Below are positions 32,845 to 40,478 of a stretch of 64,000 bases of DNA, piece after piece. How positions within the stretch are numbered: position 1 is the stretch's first letter; the number at the start of each line of letters is the position of its first letter. Position numbers and translations under genes: made by a program. Origin of the DNA: Herbiconiux sp. SALV-R1 (GTDB lineage Bacteria > Actinomycetota > Actinomycetes > Actinomycetales > Microbacteriaceae). The stretch lies in contig NZ_CP053344.1 of assembly GCF_013113715.1 (NCBI RefSeq), positions 4,154,001 through 4,218,000 on the forward strand, in the 5' to 3' direction. The notes under the pieces were generated by a model. That model had not been told where the DNA came from. It ran no database searches and was given only the letters and a program-made list of their open reading frames with translations.

Positions 32845-34302
32845 CTAGAACGGGTACGGTGCGATCTCCGAGCGCACCGTGAGCCACTGCGTCTCGGTGA
32901 AGGCCTCGATGTTGGCCTCCGCGCCGCCGAAGCGCGATCCGGTTCCCGAGTCTCCGGCACCGCCGAACGGGGCGTTCGCCTCGTCGGCGACGGTCTGCTC
33001 GTTGATGTGGATCTTGCCCGAGTCGATCCGGTCGGCGAGCGTCATCGCCTGCCCGACGTCGCCCAGGATGCTGAGCGAGAGCGCGAACGGGCTGCGGCTG
33101 ACGATGTCGACGGCTTCGTCGAGGGTGCTGAACGGGATGACCGGGGCGACCGGCCCGAAGATCTCCTCCGACCAGGCCTCCATCTCCGGGGTGAGCCCCG
33201 AGAGCACGGTCGGCTTGTAGAACAGCCCCTCGTGGGTTCCGCCGGCGGCGAGCGTGCCGCCCTGAGCGACCGTGCGCTGCACGATGCCGTCGATGCGCTC
33301 GAGCTGACGGGAGTCGATGATCGGCCCGAGTGCCACCTGGCCCGACGCCGGGTCGCCGACCGGGAGGTGCGAGGCCTTCTCGGCCAGCAGTGCGACGTAC
33401 TCCTCGTAGAGCGACTCGTGCACCAGGTGCCGCCCCGTCGTCATGCAGATCTGCCCCTGGTGCAACCACGACCCGAAGGCGCCGGCCGAGGCGGCCTTGG
33501 CGACGTCGGCGCCGGGCAGCACGATCATCGCGTTGTTGCCGCCGAGCTCCAGGTGCGCCCGCTTGAGGTGGCGGGCCGCCGACTCGCCCACCTTGCGGCC
33601 CGCCGGTGTCGACCCGGTGAACGAGATCACCCGCACCTCGGGGGCCTCGATGAGGGCGGCGCCGACATCGGCTCCGCCGGGGAGCAGCTGGAGCACACCG
33701 GCCGGGAGCCCGGCCTCCTCGAAGATGCGCGCGATGATGACGCCGCCCGAGACGGTGGTGCGGGGGTCGGGCTTCAGCAGCACGGCGTTGCCGAGCGCGA
33801 GCGCGGGGGCCACCGACCTGATCGAGAGCACGAGGGGGAAGTTGAAGGGGGAGATGACCGCGACGACGCCGGCCGGCCGGCGCCGGGAGATCGACCAGTG
33901 GTCGACGTTCGAGGGCAGCACCTGCCCGTGCGGGTGTGAGGGCAGGGCCGACGCCTCGAAGCACTCCTCGGCCGCGCTCGCCGCCTCGATCCCCGCCTTG
34001 GCCGGGATGCTCCCGGCTTCGCGGATGACCCAGTCGATCACCTCGTCGGCGTGCTTCTGGAACAGGATCCCGGCTCGGCGCAGCACCGCGGCGCGCTCCG
34101 AAGGGATCGTCGCCGCCCACTCCTTCTGCGCCTCGGCGGCCGATCGCGCGGCGTCGGCGACGTCTCGCGGGTCGGCGAGACCGACCTCGGCGAGGGTGCT
34201 GCCCGATGCGGGTTCGACGACGCTCTGGGTTCCGCCCCCGCCCCCGTGCCACTCGCCCGTGAAGATGGAGCCCTTCCAGTCGTGCTCGGTGAGAAGAGAC
34301 AT
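32845..34302 (-). CDS. Aldehyde dehydrogenase, benzaldehyde/vanillin dehydrogenase type
   Basis: 485 aa ALDH. Catalytic Cys286 (QGQICMTT), general base Glu252 (LELGGNN) and the cofactor motif FTGSTPAGRKVGESA are all present. The GQICM Cys context and the FNFPLVLSIRSVAPALALGN segment match benzaldehyde and vanillin dehydrogenases, which oxidise aromatic aldehydes to acids. It could connect the alcohol dehydrogenase (18127) and the carotenoid-oxygenase homologue to pobA/pca if the product is 4-hydroxybenzoate; this is inference. Monocistronic on the minus strand, with a GGAGGAAT ribosome site and a GTCCTG-type tandem operator upstream. Confidence 0.9.
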   Translation of the reverse strand: MSLLTEHDWKGSIFTGEWHGGGGGTQSVVEPASGSTLAEVGLADPRDVADAARSAAEAQKEWAATIPSERAAVLRRAGILFQKHADEVIDWVIREAGSIPAKAGIEAASAAEECFEASALPSHPHGQVLPSNVDHWSISRRRPAGVVAVISPFNFPLVLSIRSVAPALALGNAVLLKPDPRTTVSGGVIIARIFEEAGLPAGVLQLLPGGADVGAALIEAPEVRVISFTGSTPAGRKVGESAARHLKRAHLELGGNNAMIVLPGADVAKAASAGAFGSWLHQGQICMTTGRHLVHESLYEEYVALLAEKASHLPVGDPASGQVALGPIIDSRQLERIDGIVQRTVAQGGTLAAGGTHEGLFYKPTVLSGLTPEMEAWSEEIFGPVAPVIPFSTLDEAVDIVSRSPFALSLSILGDVGQAMTLADRIDSGKIHINEQTVADEANAPFGGAGDSGTGSRFGGAEANIEAFTETQWLTVRSEIAPYPF

Positions 34303-34341
34303 CGTATTCCTCCTTGAATGTGTGATGTGTGGTTTCAGATT

Positions 34342-34379
34342 GTTTTGTTTATCAGGATTCTAGTCTCGAAAAATCGGAC
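34342..34379 (-). promoter_or_regulatory. Tandem 17-bp operators upstream of the aldehyde dehydrogenase
   Basis: GTTTTGTTTATCAGGAT (34342-34358) and GTCTCGAAAAATCGGAC (34363-34379) start 21 bp apart. A minus-strand -10 box, TAGAAT (34362-34357), lies between them, as in the 20113-20150 promoter. Same operator family as at four other promoters. Confidence 0.7.
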
Positions 34380-34401
34380 TCCTCGAGTGTGCAGCGATAT
34401 C

Positions 34402-35583
34402 TCAGCGAGCGAGCGGCCAGCCGGTGTAGGCCTCGGCGAGGTAGGTCCTGCCCGCCTCCGACTCGATCACCGTGCGGAGTTCGCCGATCTGCCGTCGACG
34501 GTCGAAGTCGGTGTCCTGCGGGCTGACGTGCAGCATGCTCGTCATCCACCAGGAGAAGTGCTGGGCCTTCCAGATGCGCTGCAGGGCACGATCGGCGTAG
34601 CCGTCGACGAGCCGCTCGTCGCCCTCGGTCAGGAGTGCGCGGAGTGCGTCGGCCAGCAGCACCACGTCGGCGATCGCGAGGTTCATGCCCTTGGCCCCCG
34701 TCGGCGGCACCGTGTGCGCCGCGTCGCCCACCAGGGCGACCCGGCCCTTGCGCAGTTCGTGGGCGACGAAGCTGCGGAAGCGCAGCACATCGCGCTGGAT
34801 GATCGGCCCCTCGTGCAACTCCGTGCCGGGCACCCGGGCCTGCAGGGTGTCCCAGATCTCGGCGTCGCTCGGCGCTGTCGGGTCGGCGAGCGGATCGCAC
34901 TGGAAGTACATGCGCTGCACCTCGGGGCTGCGCTGACTGATGAGCGCGAACCCCTCGTCGGCGTTGCTGTAGATGAGCTCGGCCGAGCTCGGCGGCGCCT
35001 CGCACAGGATGCCGAACCAGGCGAACGGGTACTCACGGAAGTATCCGCCGGTCTGCGAACCCGTCACGGTGGCCCGCACGACACTGCGCGAGCCGTCGGC
35101 ACCGACGACGAAGTCGGCCTCCAGGCGCAGCTCCTCGCCGTCGGCCGATGTCACCAGCACGGCCGGATGCTCGGGGTCGGAGACATCGACGCCGTGCGCC
35201 GTCACGCCGAGCCGCAGGTCCTGGCCCGCTGCGATGCGCAGGGCCAGCAGGTCTTTCAGCACCTCGTGCTGCGGGTACAGCCACACGCTGCGGCCGACCA
35301 GGGAGGGGAAGTCGATGCGGTGCCCCTCGGTGCCGAAGCGGAGCTCGATGCCGTCGTGCCGGTGCCCGACGGTGTCGACTCGGGTGTCGGGGTCGAGCGA
35401 CTTCAGCAGATCGACCGTGCCCTGCTCGAGGATGCCCGCCCGGATGGTCGACTCGATCTCGTCGCGCGAGCGGCCGTCGACGATGACGGAGTCGATGCCG
35501 GCGTCGGCGAGCAGCTGCGACAGGATCAGGCCCGCGGGGCCCGCGCCCACGATGGCGACTCGGGTGCGGATGGTTCGGGGCAT
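34402..35583 (-). CDS. pobA: 4-hydroxybenzoate 3-monooxygenase
   Basis: 393 aa, the standard length of PobA. GxGxxG at residues 13-18 (GAGPAG), the DG motif FVVGADGSRSVVRATV, the GD motif VALVGDAAHTVPPTGAKGMN, and the RAGILEQGTVDLL segment specific to PobA. The enzyme hydroxylates 4-hydroxybenzoate to protocatechuate using NAD(P)H and O2; protocatechuate is the substrate of PcaHG encoded nearby. ATG 35583 has GGAGA upstream. A perfect 19-bp palindrome at 35646-35664 lies in its promoter region, and the pca-type IclR gene is immediately upstream on the same strand. Confidence 0.95.
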   Translation of the reverse strand: MPRTIRTRVAIVGAGPAGLILSQLLADAGIDSVIVDGRSRDEIESTIRAGILEQGTVDLLKSLDPDTRVDTVGHRHDGIELRFGTEGHRIDFPSLVGRSVWLYPQHEVLKDLLALRIAAGQDLRLGVTAHGVDVSDPEHPAVLVTSADGEELRLEADFVVGADGSRSVVRATVTGSQTGGYFREYPFAWFGILCEAPPSSAELIYSNADEGFALISQRSPEVQRMYFQCDPLADPTAPSDAEIWDTLQARVPGTELHEGPIIQRDVLRFRSFVAHELRKGRVALVGDAAHTVPPTGAKGMNLAIADVVLLADALRALLTEGDERLVDGYADRALQRIWKAQHFSWWMTSMLHVSPQDTDFDRRRQIGELRTVIESEAGRTYLAEAYTGWPLAR

Positions 35584-35645
35584 GGCGTCTCCTTCGACGA
35601 TCGGTGGCGCCATTGTGCGAGGGGGGAGGGCGGTTCGGGCACCTC

Positions 35646-35664
35646 ATTCCCGATCATCGGGAAT
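35646..35664 (-). promoter_or_regulatory. Perfect 19-bp palindromic operator upstream of pobA
   Basis: ATTCCCGATCATCGGGAAT: 9-bp perfect arms around one central base, between the IclR gene stop (35670) and the pobA start. No T-run follows, so an operator is more likely than a terminator. A degenerate copy (14 of 19 bases) occurs at 36451-36469, upstream of the same IclR gene. Confidence 0.65.
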
Positions 35665-35669
35665 CGCCG

Positions 35670-36422
35670 TCAGGATCGGTAGCCGAGTGCTCGGCCGATG
35701 TCGCGAGCCGCCCGATGGAGCTCGACAACCGCGAAGTCGGGTTCCGCCTCGCGGGGCAGCACCACCGACAGCGCCGCGACGACCTGGCCGGTCTCGTCGC
35801 GCACGGGAACCGCGATGCCGGTCGACACCTCCTCGATGTACCCGGGCGCGATGGCGTGGCCGAGACTGCGCACCTCGGCGAGCTTGCGCCGCACCGCCTC
35901 GGGGTCGGAGAGCGTCGCCCTGGTGAGGGGCGACAGACGCGAGGAGAGCAGACGCTCCTGCAGCTCGGCGGGCCCGAAGGCGAGCAGCACGAGACCCGAG
36001 CTCGAGGCGTGCAGCGGCAGCCGGCCGGCCACCCGGGTGATGTTCGAGCCCGACTGCGGGCTGCTCAGCCGCTCGAGGAAGAGGGCCTCGTCTTGCTCGA
36101 GGATGGCCAGCTGGGTGTGCTCGCGCACCCGGGACTGCACGCGCTCCATGAACGGCATGGCTGCCTGACGCAGCCGCAGCGCGTGCGACGACCGCGTGGC
36201 GAGCTCCCACAGGTGCATGCCGACGCGGATGCGGCGGTCGTCGTCGCGATCGAGCACGCCGTTCTCGACCAGCTCGGAGACGATGCGGTGCGCCGACGAG
36301 CTCGGCAGCCCGGCGCGACGCCCGATCTCGGAGGCGGTCTGCACCGTGCGCGTCGGCGTGAAGGTCTCCAGGATGCGCACCAGGCGTTCGGTCGCACTGT
36401 CGCCGGTCGAGGAATTGGCCAT
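35670..36422 (-). CDS. IclR family regulator of the protocatechuate genes (PcaR/PobR-like)
   Basis: 250 aa with an N-terminal winged HTH (about 8-70; QTASEIGRRAGLPSSSAHRIV) and an IclR effector domain containing LPLHASSSGLVLLAFGP. It lies between pobA (same strand, 86 bp downstream) and pcaH (divergent), the usual place for PcaR/PobR. These bind protocatechuate, 4-hydroxybenzoate or 3-oxoadipate. ATG 36422 is the likely start; the in-frame ATG 36458 lies inside the putative operator 36451-36469 and lacks a ribosome site. It is distinct from the IclR at 19271. Confidence 0.88.
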   Translation of the reverse strand: MANSSTGDSATERLVRILETFTPTRTVQTASEIGRRAGLPSSSAHRIVSELVENGVLDRDDDRRIRVGMHLWELATRSSHALRLRQAAMPFMERVQSRVREHTQLAILEQDEALFLERLSSPQSGSNITRVAGRLPLHASSSGLVLLAFGPAELQERLLSSRLSPLTRATLSDPEAVRRKLAEVRSLGHAIAPGYIEEVSTGIAVPVRDETGQVVAALSVVLPREAEPDFAVVELHRAARDIGRALGYRS

Positions 36423-36450
36423 GGTCGATGATCGCACTCCGCCGGGCTGG

Positions 36451-36469
36451 ATTCCCATTCATCGAGAGA
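36451..36469. promoter_or_regulatory. Degenerate copy of the pobA palindrome in the pcaR-pcaH gap
   Basis: ATTCCCATTCATCGAGAGA matches the 35646-35664 palindrome at 14 of 19 positions, strongest in the left arm and centre. It lies 29 bp upstream of the IclR start and 69 bp upstream of pcaH, so it could control both. Two CCCGACCA direct repeats at 36471 and 36494 follow. Confidence 0.45.
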
Positions 36470-36537
36470 ACCCGACCACCGTGATCGCGCGTGCCCGACC
36501 ATGGGATCACGCACTCCCAGGCGTCGAAGGAGACACC

Positions 36538-37353
36538 GTGAACGCACCCCACGCCGCGGCTCGGCCGAGCGCGCCGACAGCGCCCGAGCTGTCGTCGCAG
36601 CACGAGATCAGCTGCGAGATCGTCGAACGGCAGGAGCAGCTGGCCCGCCTCGAGCGAGCCGGAGAAGCCGTGCCCACGACCGCGTACGACTTCGCTCCCT
36701 ACCGTTCCAGCATCCTGCGCCACCCGACGAAGAGCCCGAAGCTCGTCGACCCCGAGACGATCGAGCTGTTCTCGCCCGCCTTCGGGCAGCGCGACGTTGC
36801 CCCCATCGAGTCCGACCTCACCCTGCAGCACGCGGGCGAACCGCTCGGTGAGCGGCTCACCGTGCGCGGCCGGGTCACCGACTCGTGGGGCCGGCCCGTG
36901 CGCGGCCAGCTGGTGGAGATCTGGCAGGCCAACTCCGCCGGCCGCTACATCCACCAGCGCGACCAGCACCCGGCGCCGCTCGACCCGAACTTCACCGGAG
37001 CCGGCCGCGCCATCACCGACGACGCGGGCGAGTACCTCTTCACCACGATCAAGCCGGGCCCCTACCCGTGGAAGAACCACGTCAACGCCTGGCGCCCCGC
37101 GCACATCCACTTCTCGGTCTTCGGCAGCTCGTTCACCCACCGGCTGGTCACCCAGATGTACTTCCCCGGCGACCCCCTGTTCGCCCTCGACCCCATCTTC
37201 AACACCATCTGGCGGGAGAAAGACCGGGAGAGCCTGATCGGAGTGTACGATCACGAGCTCACCTCGCCAGAATGGGCGACGGGCTACCGCTTCGACATCG
37301 TCGTCGACGGCCCCGACGCCACCTGGTTCGAGAACGAGAACGAGAGCGAGTGA
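36538..37353 (+). CDS. pcaH: Protocatechuate 3,4-dioxygenase, beta subunit
   Basis: 271 aa from GTG, with GAAGGAGA just upstream. All four iron(III) ligands are visible: Tyr137 (GRYIHQRD), Tyr176 (GPYPWKN), His189 and His191 (RPAHIHFS); their spacing of 39, 13 and 2 equals that of characterised PcaH. Arg186 corresponds to the conserved active-site arginine. The enzyme opens protocatechuate between its hydroxyls to give 3-carboxy-cis,cis-muconate, as a complex with PcaG. The first ~25 residues are a disordered Ala/Pro-rich extension. First gene of pcaHGBDC. Confidence 0.97.
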   Translation: MNAPHAAARPSAPTAPELSSQHEISCEIVERQEQLARLERAGEAVPTTAYDFAPYRSSILRHPTKSPKLVDPETIELFSPAFGQRDVAPIESDLTLQHAGEPLGERLTVRGRVTDSWGRPVRGQLVEIWQANSAGRYIHQRDQHPAPLDPNFTGAGRAITDDAGEYLFTTIKPGPYPWKNHVNAWRPAHIHFSVFGSSFTHRLVTQMYFPGDPLFALDPIFNTIWREKDRESLIGVYDHELTSPEWATGYRFDIVVDGPDATWFENENESE

Positions 37354-37355
37354 TC

Positions 37356-37916
37356 ATGGCAGTGCCTCCACGCACCCTGCGGGCGACCCCGGGCCAGACC
37401 GTCGGCCCCTTCTTCGCCTACGGGGTGGGATACGACAGGATGCACCAGGTGGCGCACCCCCACGCGCCCGGAACCGTGCTGCTCGGCGGAACGGTCTACG
37501 ACGGTGCCGGCGACCCGGTTCCCGACGCCTTCGTCGAGATCTTCGGGGCCGACTCCGACGGCCGGGTGCCGCACTCCCGCGGCGCCTTCCGACGTGACGA
37601 CCACACCTTCACCGGCTTCGGCCGAGCCTTCACCGATGGGGAGGGGCACTTCGAGTTCTTCACGCGGGAGCCCGGGTCGGTGGGCAAGGGTGCGCCCTTC
37701 TTCGCAGCGGTCGTCTACGCCAGGGGCCTCGCCCACAAGCTGCACACCCGCATCTACCTCCCGTTGGGCGACGAGGCGCTCGCCGCCGATCCGTTCCTGT
37801 CCTCCCTGACCGCCGAGGAGCGCTCGACGCTCATCGCGGAACGCGCCGACGGCGGCGGGCTGCATCACGACGTCAGGCTGCAGGGCGAGCGGGAGACGGT
37901 GTTCCTTGCCTTCTGA
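37356..37916 (+). CDS. pcaG: Protocatechuate 3,4-dioxygenase, alpha subunit
   Basis: 186 aa. It has the family opening TPGQTVGPFFAYG, a beta-sandwich core homologous to PcaH (VYDGAGDPVPDAFVEIFGAD) and the HKLHTRIYLP strand. As usual for PcaG it lacks the full set of iron ligands and shapes the active site together with PcaH. The ATG is 2 bp after the pcaH stop, and its 3' end overlaps pcaB by 11 bp. Confidence 0.95.
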   Translation: MAVPPRTLRATPGQTVGPFFAYGVGYDRMHQVAHPHAPGTVLLGGTVYDGAGDPVPDAFVEIFGADSDGRVPHSRGAFRRDDHTFTGFGRAFTDGEGHFEFFTREPGSVGKGAPFFAAVVYARGLAHKLHTRIYLPLGDEALAADPFLSSLTAEERSTLIAERADGGGLHHDVRLQGERETVFLAF

Positions 37917-39243
37917 CGCCTTCGACAGTGCACTCCTCTCGCCGGTCGCCGCAGGGCACGACGAGCTGGTGAGCGACGCCGCCGTGCTCGAGGCGCTGGT
38001 GACCGCCGAGGCAGCGCTGGTGCGCGCCTGGGCGGCGGCCGGGGCGCTGCCGGCGAGCGACGCCGAGCAGATCGTCGCGGCCTGGGGCCGCGGCGGGACC
38101 GAGCGGTCGGGCGTGGCGGGTGTCGATGTCGCAGAGCTCGCCCGGGAGGCGGTCGCCGGAGGCAACCCGGTGATCCCGCTCGTTCAGCGGCTGCGACGGA
38201 GTGTCGCCCCCGAGCATCGCACCTGGGTGCATCGGGGTGCCACCAGCCAAGACGTGCTCGACACGGCAGTGATGCTCCTCGCTCGGCGGGCCGTCGAACA
38301 GGTGGCGCGGGAGCTCGAGACCGTCGATGCGGCCTTGACCGCGCTCGCCGATCGGCACCGTCACGTCGTAGCGGTCGGCCGCACTCTCGGCCAGCACGCG
38401 GTGCCGGTGACCGTCGGTCTTCGTGCCGCTAGGTGGGGGAGCGCTCTCCGGCGTGCGCGCTTGCGGCTCCGATCGCTGACCCTCCCCGCCCAGCTCGGTG
38501 GCGCCGCGGGCACCCGCGCGGCCTTCGTCGAACTCGGCGGCGACCGCGCCGAGAAGCTGCCCGCCCGGTTCGCCGAGCTGCTCGGCCTCGACGACGCCGG
38601 CCCGGTCTGGCACACCGACCGGTGGCCGGTCACCGAGCTCGCCGACGCACTGACCGGGGTGACGGATGCGCTCGGCAAGTTCGGCGGCGACGTCGTCACC
38701 CTCTCCCGCCCCGAACTAGGCGAACTGACGTTCGGGCAGGGCGGCGGGTCGTCGGCCATGCCGCAGAAGAGCAACCCGGTGCAGGCGGTGCTCATCCGGT
38801 CGGCTGCGCTGCGCGCACCTCAGCTCGCCGCGACGCTCCACCTGTGCGCCGCGCTCGCCGAAGACGAACGCCCGGCGGGTGCCTGGCACGCCGAATGGCC
38901 GACCCTCCGTGAGCTGCTGCGCCTCGCGCTCGGCGCCGCCGCGCACGCCGCGGCGCTCGCCGGCGCCGTGCGCGTCGACACCGAGGCGGTGACGCGCAAT
39001 CTCCGGCTCTCGGGCGGCCTCGTGCTCGCGGAGCGCCTCTCCGTCGTGCTCACCCCCGTCATCGGTGCCGACCGTGTCGCCGCCGTCGTCACCGAGGCGG
39101 CAGCGGGCGGAGACCTCCGCGCGCTCCTCCTCGCACTGCCCGAGGCCGCAGGGCTCGACATCGACGACCTGCTCGACCCCCGTTCCTATCTCGGCGATGC
39201 CGACTCCCAGATCGACGCCTTCACGAAGGAGCGACTCTCGTGA
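37906..39243 (+). CDS. pcaB: 3-carboxy-cis,cis-muconate cycloisomerase
   Basis: 445 aa of the fumarase/aspartase superfamily, with the signature GGSSAMPQKSNPVQAV, the conserved WVHRGATSQDVLDTA region near the N-terminus and TLGQHAVPVTVGLRAARW. It converts 3-carboxymuconate to 4-carboxymuconolactone. The predicted TTG start lies inside the end of pcaG. The C-terminus is acidic and short. Confidence 0.93.
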   Translation: MPSDAFDSALLSPVAAGHDELVSDAAVLEALVTAEAALVRAWAAAGALPASDAEQIVAAWGRGGTERSGVAGVDVAELAREAVAGGNPVIPLVQRLRRSVAPEHRTWVHRGATSQDVLDTAVMLLARRAVEQVARELETVDAALTALADRHRHVVAVGRTLGQHAVPVTVGLRAARWGSALRRARLRLRSLTLPAQLGGAAGTRAAFVELGGDRAEKLPARFAELLGLDDAGPVWHTDRWPVTELADALTGVTDALGKFGGDVVTLSRPELGELTFGQGGGSSAMPQKSNPVQAVLIRSAALRAPQLAATLHLCAALAEDERPAGAWHAEWPTLRELLRLALGAAAHAAALAGAVRVDTEAVTRNLRLSGGLVLAERLSVVLTPVIGADRVAAVVTEAAAGGDLRALLLALPEAAGLDIDDLLDPRSYLGDADSQIDAFTKERLS

Positions 39244-40019
39244 CCCTTCCCGCGCTCGCCCTCCGCGACCTGGGCGGAGCATCCGATCTGCCGTTGCTGG
39301 TGCTCGGGCCCTCGCTCGGCACCTCGACAATCCTCTGGGAGACCACGGCGCCCCTGCTCCGCGACCGCTTCCACCTCGTCGCCTGGGATCTCCCGGGGCA
39401 CGGCGACTCGGTTCCCGCGGCGTCGCCGTTCACCGTCGCCGAGCTCGCCGACGCGGTCGCCGCGGCCGTCGACGGCCCCTTTTTCTACGCGGGCGTCTCG
39501 CTGGGCGGAGCGACCGGGCTCGAGCTGCTGCTGCGGCACGCCGATCGGGTTCGGGCCGCGGCCATCATCGCCTCGGGCGCCCAGCTCGGCGATCCGGCCG
39601 GGTGGCACGACCGGGCCGCGCAGGTGCGGTCGCAGAGCACCTCGAGCGTGATCGTGGCGTCGGCCGGGCGATGGTTCGCGCCGGAGTCGGTGGCCCGGCA
39701 TCCCGATCTCACGGGCCGGCTGCTGCACGCCCTGCAAGACGCCGACGACGAGTCGTACGCCCTCTGCTGCGAGGCTCTCGCCGCCTACGACGTGCGCGAC
39801 CGGCTCGGCCGGGTCGCCGCCCCGGTGATGGCCGTGTGGGGTCGTCACGACGGGGTGGCGCCGGAGGCGAAAGCGGCGGAGATCGCCGCGGGGGTGACCC
39901 ACGGCCGCATCGCGGTCATCGAGGGTGCCGCCCACCTGCCCCCGGCGGAGCAGCCCGAGGCGACCGCCGCGATCATCGCCGACTTCGTCGGCCGGGCGAC
40001 GGAAGGGACGGTCTCATGA
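39240..40019 (+). CDS. pcaD: 3-oxoadipate enol-lactonase
   Basis: 259 aa alpha/beta hydrolase from GTG. The nucleophile is Ser87 in AGVSLGG; the catalytic Asp lies in VWGRHDGVAPE and the His in EGAAHLPPAEQPEA. It hydrolyses 3-oxoadipate enol-lactone to 3-oxoadipate, the last ring-derived step before CoA transfer. In many actinobacteria this domain is fused to PcaC as PcaL; here it is a separate protein, and its stop overlaps the pcaC start by 4 bp. Confidence 0.92.
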   Translation: MTLPALALRDLGGASDLPLLVLGPSLGTSTILWETTAPLLRDRFHLVAWDLPGHGDSVPAASPFTVAELADAVAAAVDGPFFYAGVSLGGATGLELLLRHADRVRAAAIIASGAQLGDPAGWHDRAAQVRSQSTSSVIVASAGRWFAPESVARHPDLTGRLLHALQDADDESYALCCEALAAYDVRDRLGRVAAPVMAVWGRHDGVAPEAKAAEIAAGVTHGRIAVIEGAAHLPPAEQPEATAAIIADFVGRATEGTVS

Positions 40020-40417
40020 GTCGACCAGGCGGCGAAGGGCACAGCGACGCCGAACGGTGGGAGCAGGGGATGGCCGTGCGCAGGGCCGTGCTCTCCGACG
40101 AGCACGTCGACCGGGCCACGGCGGCCACCACCGAGCTGACCGCCGACTGGCAGGACTTCATCACCCGCACCGCGTGGGGCGACGTGTGGTCGCGACCGGG
40201 TCTGGATCGCCGCTCCCGCTCGATCGCGGTGCTCACCTCGCTAATCGCGCACGGTCACGAGGAGGAACTCGCGATGCACCTGCGGGCGGCGGTGCGCAAC
40301 GGCCTCACGGTCGCCGAGATCGGCGAGGTCATCCTCCAGTCGGCCATCTACTCGGGAGTACCCGCTGCCAACGTGGCGTTCCGGATCGCCTCTCGAGTCT
40401 TCAGCCAGTCGTCCTGA
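40016..40417 (+). CDS. pcaC: 4-carboxymuconolactone decarboxylase
   Basis: 133 aa, standard length. It shows the AhpD-like fold with RRSRSIAVLTSLIAHGHEEEL and the C-terminal VAEIGEVILQSAIYSGVPAANVAF pattern specific to this family. It decarboxylates 4-carboxymuconolactone to 3-oxoadipate enol-lactone. Last gene of pcaHGBDC; pcaIJ and pcaF (CoA transferase, thiolase) are not in the window. Confidence 0.95.
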   Translation: MSRPGGEGHSDAERWEQGMAVRRAVLSDEHVDRATAATTELTADWQDFITRTAWGDVWSRPGLDRRSRSIAVLTSLIAHGHEEELAMHLRAAVRNGLTVAEIGEVILQSAIYSGVPAANVAFRIASRVFSQSS

Positions 40418-40448
40418 TTGTCGCGTACGGAGTCCTGTTTTGCAGGTA
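40411..40448 (+). promoter_or_regulatory. GTCCTG-type operators upstream of the HSL-family hydrolase gene
   Basis: The strong site is GTCCTGTTTTGCAGGTA (40432-40448), nearly identical to the site at 20113. A half-site, GTCCTG, lies exactly 21 bp upstream (40411-40416), overlapping the pcaC stop. A possible -10 box, TATCCG, follows at 40447. Places the hydrolase gene in the same regulon as the importers. Confidence 0.7.
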
Positions 40449-40478
40449 TCCGGCGCGATATTTCGATAACATGGGTGC

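Noticed and set aside
35646-35664. The 19-bp palindrome as a terminator of the IclR gene
   Set aside because: No T-run, a one-base centre that cannot form a normal loop, and a related copy upstream of the same regulator; operator preferred.
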